NCBI RefSeq assembly: GCF_033958435.1
Contig: NC_134138.1
Coordinates: 193,227,298 to 193,291,297, forward strand
DNA: 64,000 nt
From: Carettochelys insculpta
Lineage: Eukaryota > Chordata > Testudines > Carettochelyidae
Direction: 5' to 3'
The notes under the pieces are model-generated. The model was not told the DNA's origin. It did no database searches and worked only from the letters and a program-made list of their open reading frames with translations. The position numbers and the translations under genes are program-made. Positions 12,117 through 22,518 of this stretch are shown piece by piece (positions within the stretch are counted from its first letter, which is position 1; every line of letters starts with the position of its first letter).

Positions 12117-13269
12117 TTGCCGCTGGCTCGCTTTTGCCGCCTGGTCCTCGCTTGCCCGGACGAAGGTGTCCCCGGCCGTGGCCCAGGGGAAGCGGGGGGG
12201 GGCGAGGGCGAGGGCTTGCGGGCTCCAGGCCTGCCGCTTTTCTTTCGCCAGCGCCTGGTGTGGCCCGCGGGCAGCGGGCGTGGCAGTCCAGCGGTCCCGT
12301 CGGCCCCTCCCTGCGCAGCCCGTTGCGCGGCTGGGGGCCGGGCGGGGGGCTGGTAAGCGGGAGGGCTGTGGGGCCCGGCCCGGCCCTGCGTCCCGTTGCA
12401 TGCCTTCGGGTTAGCGTGAGCAGGGCAGCCCTTTCCCAGCATGCCTGCTGGCCCTGTAAAACGTGGTGGGAGGGCGGGCGCAGGTGCCTGAAGGCGTCCG
12501 TTTCGGGGCAGCCCTCGCCCCCGGGGAAGGCGGCAGGCCTGGAAGCGTCCCTGGCTGGGGGCCCGCGAGGGGGAGGTGTGGGGCTGGGGGCCTCGGGGGT
12601 GGAGGGGGCGTCCCGGCCCGCCTGCCCCCGGGGAGGGGCTCGGTGAAGGGGAGGGGGGCCCGTGGCGGGCGAGGCCGCGGGGGCCGGCGCCCCCGTTTTG
12701 CGGGAGAGAGGAAACGGCCGTCGGAGCGTGGGCGTGAGGCGCCGTAGGGGGCGCGGGAGCGGGCGTGGGCGTTGGGAGGCAGCCCCGCGGCGGGCGTGGG
12801 GTGTGGTCGTGGGCAGGGTTCCCCGTAAGCTGAGCGCGCGGTGGGCGGCCCGGGAGGGCGTGGTGTGCCGTCCACGTGCGGGAGGGGGGAGGCGCCCCCG
12901 GGCGCTGGCAGCGGGCAGCATGTGTCGGTGCGGGTGGGTGTCAGGTGCCCCCGCCCCCCTGGTGGTGGTGCAGATAAGGACATGGTTTGCGGGCGGGCGC
13001 GTGGGTTGGGGCGCTGTTGTCGGGCGCGGGGGAAGGCGAGAGCGGGAGGCTGTGTGGGGGTGAGCGGGCGTGGGAGGCCTTGGGGAGGGAGGGAGGCGTG
13101 GTAGGATGGGAGGTGTGAGGTAGCGTTGGGGGCCGGTGTGGGGAGGCGTTGTGCGGGGCCGGGCGGTGGGGAGAGGCGTCGGCAGCAGGAGGTGGGGCGT
13201 GCGGGGCTGGTGTGCAGCAGGCCGAGGCTGCGGGCTGCCTTAAAGGCAGGCAAGGGGAGCAGTTGCAGC

Positions 13270-13390
13270 GTCTACGGCCATACCACCCTGAACACGCCCG
13301 ATCTCGTCTGATCTCGGAAGCTAAGCAGGGTCGGGCCTGGTTAGTACTTGGATGGGAGACCTCCTGGGAATACTGGGTGCTGTAGGTCTT
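13270..13390 (+). rRNA. 5S ribosomal RNA, copy 11 (altered 3' end)
   Basis: Last intact copy before the array edge. The 3' end reads GTAGGTCTTTT instead of GTAGGCTTTTT, so residue 118 (13387) is T and the terminator is four T rather than five. This affects the terminal pair of helix I. The internal promoter is intact. The spacer after it has an inserted stretch of about 26 bp near 14270 and more substitutions than any other spacer. Confidence 0.95.
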
Positions 13391-14538
13391 TTGCCGCTGG
13401 CTCGCTTTTGCCGCCTGGTCCTCGCTTGCCCGGACGAAGGTGTCCCCGGCCGTGGCCCAGGGGAAGCGGGAGGGCGAGGGCGAGGGCTTGCGGGCTCCAG
13501 GCCTGCCGCTTTTCTTTCGCCAGCGCCTGGTGTGGCCCGCGGGCAGCGGGCGTGGCAGTCCAGCGGTCCCGTCGGCCCCTCCCTGCGCAGCGCGTTGCGC
13601 GGCTGGGGGCCGGGCGGGGGGCTGGTAAGCGGGAGGGCTGTGGGGCCCGGCCCGGCCCTGCGTCCCTTTGCAGGCCTTCGGGTTAGCGTGAGCAGGGCAG
13701 CCCTTTCCCAGCATGCCTGCTGGCCCTGTAAAACGTGGTGGGAGGGCGGGCGCAGGTGCCTGAAGGCGTCCGTTTCGGGGCAGCCCTCGCCCCCGGGGAA
13801 GGCGGCAGGCCTGGAAGCGTCCCTGGCTGGGGGCCCGCGAGGGGGAGGTGTGGGGCTGGGGGCCTCGGGGGTGGAGGGGGCGTCCCGGCCCGCCTGCCCC
13901 CGGGGAGGGGCTCGGTGAAGGGGAGGGGGGCCCGTGGCGGGCGAGGCCGCGGGGGCCGGCGCCCCCGTTTTGCGGGAGAGAGGAAACGGCCGTCGGAGCG
14001 TGGGCGTGAGGCGCCGTAGGGGGCGCGGGAGCGGGCGTGGGCGTTGGGAGGCAGCCCCGCGGCGGGCGTGGGGTGTGGTCGTGGGCAGGGTTCCCCGTAA
14101 GCTGAGCGCGCGGTGGGCGGCCCGGGAGGGCGTGGTGTGCCGTCCACGTGCGGGAGGGGGGAGGCGCCCCCGGGCGCTGGCAGCGGACAGCATGTGTCGG
14201 TGCGGGTGGGTGTCAGGTGCCCCCGCCCCCCTCGTGGTGGTGCAGATAAGGACATGGTTTGCGGGCGGGGATGTAAAAGCGTGGGGGGCGGGCCGGCGCG
14301 TGGGTTGGGGCGCTGTTGTCGGGTGCGGGGGAAGGCGAGAGCGGGAGTCTGTGTGGGGTGAGCGGGAGTGGGAGGCCTTGGGGAGGGAGGGAGGCGTGGT
14401 AGGATGGGAGGTGTGAGGTAGCGTTGGGGGGCGGTGTGGGGAGGCGTTGTTCGGAGCCGGGCGGTGGGGAGAGGCGTCGGCAGCAGGAGGTGGGGCGTGC
14501 GGGGCTGGTGTGTAGGAGGCCGAGGGAGCGATTGTACC

Positions 14539-14659
14539 TTCTACTACGATACCGCCCTCAACACGTCCGATTTCGTCTTATCTGGGAAGTTAAGCAGCGT
14601 GGGGTCTGGTTAGTACTTGGATGGGAGACCTTTTGGGAATACTGGGTACTGTAGTCCTT
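14539..14659 (+). pseudogene. Decayed 5S rRNA copy at array edge
   Basis: Aligns colinearly with the 5S gene over the full length but has many substitutions in the first 70 residues, for example CTACTACGATACCG and GTCTTATCTGGG. The C-box part TTAGTACTTGGATGGGAGAC is intact. The A box is damaged (AGTTAAGCAGCGTGGGG) and the upstream TTAAAG region is deleted. The 3' flank still resembles the spacer (CTTGGTCCTCGCTTGCCC) to about 14,707. Probably not transcribed. Confidence 0.93.
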
Positions 14660-14719
14660 TTGTTTTTTTACTTGGTCCTCGCTTGCCCGAACTAAGGTCT
14701 CCCCATGCATTACTGGGTG

Positions 14720-15445
14720 TAGTTTGTGGTCACCCCTGTGACTGGTGCCGTTACTGCCACGGTCTATGGAAATTGGTGTCCCATCTTTTTCTAGAGGACG
14801 AAGTTTATTTGGGGGCAAATCGTAGCTGCTGGCGGGTCTCGCGTGACCATAGCGCAGAAACTTATCTGCCCTGCGTGGCGGGGGTGGTGTCAGCGTCGTG
14901 CGGGTGCGTCAGGGCCAGGAGTAGAATGAAAAATTGGGACGAAGGATTGGAATGGAGGGGAGCAGCGTGGCAGCTGCTGTGGTTAATGTCTTGTCTCCCT
15001 GTCCTACCGGGAGACACCGAAGGGAAACGCTTTCCGCTTGGGCCATTCCCTGCGTGTGCACAGCCCGGCTGAAGGGAAAAGGGTTTTTACCCCCACGCAT
15101 ACTCCGTCTGACCCATTCCCGCCCGTGCGGCTGCCTGTGAAAGCTGCAGCCCAGGCAGGTAGCTAAGTTGCAGCGGGGCTGCAGCAGGTCTCGCTGCGTG
15201 CAGAGCAGGGAAGAGAGGCCCGGGTCTGACGCGTTCTCTGCTCACGGCTCCGCCTTTTCTCGTTCTAGCCCCGGAAGTCGGGCCCCTGCCGCGTGCGAGT
15301 CATGCAGCAGCGCCGCTGTCTCCGCCCTCCCAGTCCCCTCCCGCCAGGCTGGGGCGGGTGGCGCATCAGCTGATTGCGCGAGTCCTGAGACCCGGCGGCG
15401 CGGACCTGGCCGGTAGAGGCGTCGTTCTTGCAGCTGGGCCCGGCC
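14720..15445 (+). promoter_or_regulatory. GC-rich TATA-less promoter of GLB1 (and probably TMPPE)
   Basis: Non-array sequence leading into GLB1 exon 1. From about 15,150 it is CpG-rich, with GC-box-like CCCTCCCGCC and GGGGCGGGTGG (about 15,335-15,360) and a palindromic ATCAGCTGAT E-box-like site at about 15,365-15,374. No TATA box is seen. In mammals TMPPE lies within GLB1 and the two genes share the 5' exon and promoter. The same arrangement is inferred here. The transcription start cannot be fixed from sequence alone. Confidence 0.6.
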
Positions 15446-15511
15446 ATGGTTCGCCTCCTGCTGCAAGCGGCCGTGCTGGGGGCGCTGCTCCCCGCGGGGC
15501 TCGGCGCGCGG
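15446..15511 (+). CDS. GLB1: GLB1 exon 1, coding part (signal peptide)
   Basis: ATG in good context (G at -3, G at +4) opens 22 codons: MVR followed by a Leu/Ala/Gly-rich hydrophobic core ending GLGAR, a typical ER signal peptide. It stops in phase 0 at GGTAAGT. The 5' UTR extends upstream into the CpG-rich region. Confidence 0.93.
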
Positions 15512-18500
15512 GTAAGTGTCTCTCCGCCGAGCTGGGCTCCTGCGGCCGCGGGGAAGGGGCTGCGACGTGCCCTTGGGTGGGCGGATCCGGCGGCCCTGAC
15601 TGCAGAGAGGCTGGGAGCGGGGGTGGGAACCGCGCCTGGAGAGGCATTTGGGGCCTTGCCGCCCCGCTTTCGTTTCATTTACGCACGGTGCAAGCGCTTG
15701 TGGGAGACTGGGGGGCGGCCCGTTCTCCGCGCCCAGAATTTCTGGGGGGAAGGAGCAAAGCTCTTGGAACGGGTCCCAAGCAGTCCCGTAGCGCCTTAGA
15801 GCCTGACCAAGTGGGCCTGATCCCTGCCCCCCCCCCCATATCGTTTGTTAGTTGCCGCAGGACTGCTCGTTATGTGCCAAGCCCCCGAGTGACCGGCTGC
15901 CCCTCTCGGAGCGGGGTGATTGAGGGGCAGTGTGTGAGAATAGGCTGCTGTGGGTTCCCACTCCCCGGTGCCCTCTGCTCCAATCTGAAGGGCTCTGATG
16001 CCTGAGGAGGTTCCGGGCCCCTGTTTTCTGCTCTTTGGTTGGTGGGTGGGACAGATCCAGGTTACTTCAACACTGTCATCTTTCTTAGGATCCTGCCCAC
16101 TTTCCTCCTCCCGGGGTTATGGGCTTTGGGTCTGCTCTCCTGTGAGGCAATTTGCAGTTTTTCTTCTTGGGAAGAGGGGTTTTTGTGCTGCCTCGCTTTG
16201 TGAGAACACAGTCTTGCTCCATGTTTTCTGAGGTCATCCCTTCCAGAAAATCCAGGCTATCCCAAAAGCCATGAATTGTCATTACAACCTTCCACTACTT
16301 CTTGCTAGGCTTGTTTTAGCCTTTGTTATTCAGAATTAATCTGGACCAGTTGTATAACTCTGAATCTTTTTCCTGCTTGAATTTGTTTGTTTTTTTGTTT
16401 GTTTGGGTTTTTTTGCTATTCTGATGGTGCCAGAGCCCTGACAACATACCTTCTAGAAAACATTAATTTCACTTATGTGAGCTGACAATGAGGACGTGTA
16501 TCCACCTTTTCCCCCGCCATTTTTAATATGCTGTATCATTCTGCTTCCTCTTTCTATGTAGATTTGGTGCTTTAGGTGCCAGATCAAAACTCATGTTGAT
16601 ACAGAGTGCCTCTAAATCCTGGCCTAGACTACCCGGGTGTGGAAGGGATTGATGGCCACTTTAATTTAATGTTATTTTAAACTAGCTTTCCAAAGTTTGA
16701 TTGCCATAAATAAGTGAACTACCATCTTAAAAGTGCCAGCTTGTGCTGTTTGTGGTCTCAAGGCTGCTTTAAAGGATTTTTTTTAATGCATGTATCATTT
16801 TTCTCCTACAGTTCCTCTGAGGAGGAAAAGTATGGGAGGAGATTCAGGAAGTAGCTTCCTAACTTTGTGTTCCAGTGATGCTGAAGGTTGGAATGGAATG
16901 ATTGATATCTCTGTCATTATTCTGAGGCTAATGTAGTCACCATCATGGGTTAGTCGGGGGGGGCGGGCACAGTGGGGGGAACTTGTCACCCATATTTAAA
17001 ATAAACCAACCTCTGGAAACATTTGATATCTGAGAGAGAGACTAGAAACTGACCAAACGGAATACACATACTTATAAAACAGAAACCAAAAATTAGAAGT
17101 CTGGGAATCCTTGTTCATGTGAGTGGAAGTGTACCTGAATGTTTGCAGTCCTGTTTTAAAAAGGGACTTGTTGGAAAGGGTCCAGAGCACCATGAATAAA
17201 GAACGGTGCTGCTAGCTCAGGAGGGAAAATTCACTTATTTGTGAAACAGGAGTCAGCAATTTGAGAAAAAAATTGCATGACCAAAGTTTACTTTTGTGGT
17301 TTGATATTTTTTTCTCTCTGCTTTTGTCTTGCTGATTCTTGGAAGAGCTTCTCTACACGCCCCCCCCCCCATCACACAGCGCTCCCAGAACTGTGTGTTT
17401 TGATGTACCATTTTTAATTCCCCAAAGCTACTGTGCATGAGAAGCAGGTAAGGCAGTGAGTGAGTCCAAAGTGTTAACTGTAGGTAGCTGTGTTTTTTTT
17501 TTTTTTCTGTGCAATATCTAGGAGTTGGTAATGTTTTATTCGTTATTGCAGGGGTGAGCAGAGGTTTTATGTTGTAGAGCCCCCCACTTTTGTCCTTGCA
17601 ATTAGTAGGGCCCCTCCCCAACCTGCCTGGAAGCAGTCAGTGGTCTCCCGGAAATGATGTGCCCTCTTCCCTTGGTGGTGGGGTTGGGGAGATGGCTGAT
17701 TGCATTGTGCCCCTCTATGAAATTTCACACCCCTTCTCCCTGGGGGTGGGGGGGGGGCTGCCTTACCCTCAGCTGGAAATAGTTTCTGTTATGTATGCGG
17801 TTTCCAGTTTGGCTCAAAAGCTCTCAGCACCCTCACCAAAAAACTTGTTCCAGCACCTCTGCGATTGGGGCCCCATTGAAGTTCTAATTATATCCCCCAG
17901 ACTTTTAAGCCTGTTTGGCTCCCACATTTACCCCTCACAATATCTCATTTCAGACCTTTCGAACAGCCAAGAGAACATTGCAAGTCAGCAGGTACCATGG
18001 GCCCTGCCCTGCTGTTTGCAGTGCTTGGAATTGGCTCTTGTTCTGGAAGAAGGAATTGAGTGGAAGGGGTAGGGGAGAAACCTCTTAACGATAAAAGAAA
18101 TGGAAGCCAGGCCCTGCTGCACAAAGGCAAAGTGACTGTACTGGGAAGGTGTGTGAATGGATCAGGTGCCCTGGCTGCTTTGCAGTGTGGTCCCCAGCTG
18201 CTGTCCCTTTAAGTACCCCGGGGACAGGATTGATCAAGCCAAGCTGTTAGTTTGGTGCAAGCCTGACTGCTGGAAAGTTAGGGATCCCTGGCTGGCCTTA
18301 GTCTCTGCTCCTGTTCCCTCCCCAATCCCAATGGCAAGGGAGGAGTGCAGCCTGCCGAAGCAGTTTGCTCCTTTACAAAGGCTGGGGAGGAGAGAGCAGC
18401 AGCAGCCTCAGACAGAGAGAGAGGAGAGATGTCCAGGGAGAACAACCCTCTGGCTCTGGATTTATAAACACGGCAGCAGACAGAAGCTGGGGAAGACACA

Positions 18501-21500
18501 GAGCAGCGCTGCACCTCCTCCAGCAGGTGATCCAGGGGATATTTGGTTTGTTTTTTCTTCCTCACCAAACACTCCTGCTTATTTCATTCCCAACCCATCC
18601 CCCAGCTCCCTTATTTTACAGAACTTTCTTATACAAGGAGAGGAGGAGGAGGAAGACACGTGATTTTAGGAGCAGAGGGGCTGACTTTACCTGCAGCTGT
18701 TGTCTCCTGAAGTGACATGGCTGCGGAGGGAGGCGGGCAGGGAGAAGTTGATCGTGCTGTGCCCCCTTTCAGAAATTTCTCACACCCTGGTGGTGCTTTC
18801 CCCCACTATGTGCATCCCAGGGTTATTGTATAACCATCATTACTGTAAGATTTGCAACAATATCCCAAAATTGCCAGTAGAATTCTCATGGGCAGCCTGG
18901 GCGTTGGGTGCCAACTAACACCTCTGTCTGGCTTCTAGACTGAGAAAAGGGGGTTATATGTTTTAATGTGAAAAAAGCTGATGCTAGTTCCTGGTTGCAG
19001 GCCAAGTTGACCAAGAAGTCCCGTCACAAGCACTTTGTTACCTGCTGGAAACTCATATAGAACAGGAAGGTGCAGGGACTGACAGTTGCTAGAGATGGTT
19101 TCCTTCAAGCAATTGCCACTTGAAGCAAAGGCAACAGTGGTTGCTGGTGTTGTCTTCATCTCCATGATGATATCCCGGACCTTCCTGGCAGAGCGACTTG
19201 AATTCAGTACCTGGAGGTGGCTGCGGAAGTTACAGATGGCACTCTTTGTGAATGTGCTGATGCTCATAGGTTCTTTTTACATCTGGAGATGTGTAGGACC
19301 AACGTTCTACAGGCTTTCAGCTGCAAACTCCTATTGTTTCATGCCATGGAAAATCGCTGTGCTAATGTTTCTAGCTTTGGCACACTCGAGCTTTTTTACA
19401 CTGCTCTTTCTTATAGCCGAAGAGCCCAATTTCTTTTCCTTAGCTTCTTACACCTGCCTAGGAGCCCATATAATCCTCGTTTTCCTTCTCTTTGCTCTGG
19501 GTGTTGTAGAACAAGTTTATAAACTCTTCATCAGGAGCGGTACTAAGGCAAGTGGTGTCAATCAGAGTGGTAAAACTGTAATGAAGCCTGTTCTGGCTGT
19601 TGTGGTAACATTTGCACTGACTGTTGTTGGGTTATTGAATGCCTCCCAACCTCCTGCAGTGACATCAGTGGAGATTCCTGTTCACAAACTGCCTTTGTCC
19701 ATGGACGGCCTAAAGGTGGTAATGCTATCAGATATCCATCTAGGACCCACTGTAGGGAAGAGTAAACTTAGCATGGTTGTGAAAATGGTCAAAGCTTTGA
19801 ACCCAGATATCACTGTCATTGTAGGTGATCTGACAGATTCTGAAGTGAAGGCCATCGGACCAGGTGTTGAACCTCTTAGTGAGCTTAATTCCCCATTGGG
19901 AACTTACTTTGTCACTGGAAACCATGAATATTATACTTCTGATGTCAACAGCTGGTTTGAATTACTGAAGTCCTTTAATATTCGTCCACTCCACAACGAG
20001 AATGTGAAAATCTCTTCTCCCAGGAGCAGTGTTGACTGGTTCTGTCTGGCTGGGGTTGATGACATTGAAGCTCGGGTGTGGCACTATTCTGGGCATGGCA
20101 TGGATTTAAAAAAAGCCCTGGGTGGTTGCAGTGCTGATCATGCAATAGTACTTCTGGCTCATCAGCCACTGGCTGCAAAATGGGCTCTCCAAGATCGGCC
20201 AGACATAAACTTGATCCTTTCTGGCCACACTCACGGGGGGCAAATATTCCCTCTGAATGCTGGGGCCTATTTGTTGAATCCATTCTTTGTTGGCTTGTAT
20301 AAAGTGGGACAGAGCTCTTTCGTATACGTCAGCCCGGGAACTATGTATTATGGTATTCCCATGCGGCTGGGAAGCAGAGCTGAGATAGCAGAGATCATCC
20401 TGCGCTCACCCTGAAGGGTCACTGGCTTAAAAATTTCATCTCCTCCATCAGCCAGGAGAACTGACTGTCTGAATCATGAGTCCCCAAGCCAAGTCCTTCC
20501 TCAGTGTAACCCTGGGCAAGTCGGTGAAGTTAGAGCTGTGATGGACTTGATTCTGTAAGCTGCTGCTTCTGTGGAAAGCACTGTTCTTCCACCCCATTGT
20601 AGGCTGATCCGACTCCAATCACAGATGAGTGGAAGTGATCCACAAGTCAATCAGATGAGTTTACTGAGATGCTGCACTGGAAAGTTATCACCAGGACATC
20701 CATAGTTTGTTATAAGTGTGCTTATTCTTTATGTTCAGTATCTGTAATCTCATAGAGTAACAGAAAAGTTTAGAGCATGAGCTTTCGTGAGTTAACTCAC
20801 TTCAGACCAGCATCTGAAGAAGTGAGTTAACTCACGAAAGCTCATGCTCTAAACTTTTCTGGTAGTCTATAAGGTGCCACAGGACCCTTCGTTGCTGCTA
20901 CAGATCCAGACTAACACGGCTACCCCTCTGATATCTGTAATCTGTCACTCGCTCACATTCCATTTTTTCGCTTGCTGACTGGTATTGGGTGGAATGCTGC
21001 TTAACTCATAATGATGTACTGCTTGCCTACTGGGAAATGTGGTGAAACTCTTGATGTAAATTTTCCAAAGGGCTCTACAGAGTTTTAATTCCGATCTGTC
21101 AAGGCCTACTGAGTACTACTGTAGGAAGTGAATGGGATGGGGGAAAGATTAGGTGAGGGCAAGGATTCTGTTTGTCTTGTACATTGGGGCCTTGTGACTT
21201 ATAGATGCTACTGTAAAAAACAAAACAAAATGTTTTAAAAAATAAAAACCCTAGGAAAGTAAGGTGCCAGTGTTAGGCTCACCAGTTTTGGTTGGATTTA
21301 TTCCAGGAGGTTTTATCAGATCTTTAATTTAATTTAAAAGATTGTTTAATTCCTCTAGACCAGTGCTTCGCAACCTTTTTTGTAAAGTACTTTTTTTTTT
21401 TTTAAGTACCCTGAGACCTCTCTTGCATACTTCTTCTAAGTGTGCGTTTACCACTGGCTGAGAAATGTGGTCCTAAAATAATCTGAGATCTTGAACAAGT

Positions 21501-22484
21501 GGAAGTTAACCTGTGGAATGTCCTGGCAGAGGAGACTGTGAAGGCTGGGACTATAACAGAATTTAAGAAAGAACTAGATAAATTCATGGAGGTTAGGTCC
21601 ATAAAAGGCTGTTAGCCAAGGGTAGGAATGGTGTCCCTGGCCTCTGATTATCAGAGGCTGGAGACGGATGCCAGGAGACAAATCACTTGATCATTGTCTT
21701 TGGTCCACCCCCTCTGGGGCACCTGGTACTGGCCACTGTTCGCAGACAGGCTACTGGGCTGGATGTAACTTTGGTCTGATCCAGTATGGCTGTTCTTAGG
21801 TTCTTTCAGAAGTTTACAACTGCACATTGACTTCATGCGGCTTTGAAACTTTACTATGCGGAGGAAATATGCTCCTTTTTAACCATCTTAATTTAAATGA
21901 AACAAGTGCAGAAACAATTTCCTCGCCTTATTCAATCTTCTTTTTAATCTTTGCCTTTGGTTTTTTAGTAGTTTACATTTAACACGATACTGTATTGGAT
22001 TTGGTTTTTCGGTTTCTGCTGCTGTCAGATTGCGTACTCCCTGTTCCAAACGAGGCATGTGGCTGATTGCTCAGTTTGGAACTCTGAGGTTCTCCTCTGT
22101 AATTTGTTTGTGTATAGATTTCCTAGTGCCCTGACCGGTAACTGTTCCTCTGTGAACAAAGATGGTCGTCTTTTTGTGTCACTTTAAAGACTAGTGTCTC
22201 AAACTTCTAGCATTTGAATCTATTTCATGGTTTGGTATGTTTCTTAGAGCATTTTAATACTGATAAGAAATTAATAATTGTTTGGTTTTTGATATAAATA
22301 AAACCAGGTTGTTTTTGGTGCCCCTAAATTGCTCTGTAACACTGAATCAAAAATTGAAGTGGAACTAATTTGTATTCCTTGACCAAGCTAAGTGAAGTTC
22401 AGAAATAAATCCTTTTTTCCCACTCTTTCCCTAGATATGCCATCTGAGATGCCATTAGTAATTACAGCTAAGGAACTTTTAATT

Positions 22485-22518
<34 letters not shown>

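Larger units (their letters stand above)
1..14720 (+). repeat. 5S rDNA tandem array (11 intact genes plus one relic)
   Basis: Head-to-tail units with 5S genes starting at 529, 1801, 3079, 4351, 5629, 6901, 8179, 9451, 10724, 11996 and 13270, and a relic at 14539. Spacing is 1272, 1278, 1272, 1278, 1272, 1278, 1272, 1273, 1272, 1274 and 1269 bp. The spacer is about 1.15 kb, extremely GC-rich, and nearly identical between units apart from scattered single-base changes and short indels, as expected under concerted evolution. Each spacer carries a CCGTCCACGTGCGG block with a CACGTG E-box, G-rich runs and a TTAAAG box about 30 bp before the gene. The window starts inside a spacer, so the array continues upstream. 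Homology to the unit fades around 14,700. The long ORFs on both spacer strands are compositional artefacts. Confidence 0.97.

Noticed and set aside
62..14416. Dozens of overlapping 60-417-codon ORFs on both strands of the 5S spacers
   Set aside because: They repeat with the unit, are Pro/Arg/Gly/Ala-rich, overlap in several frames and arise from stop-poor GC-rich sequence. Unit indels shift their frames, so there is no selection for coding.
15358..16005. 215-codon frame covering GLB1 exon 1 and into intron 1
   Set aside because: It is in a different frame from the signal peptide and passes through a clear GTAAGT donor; GC-rich artefact.
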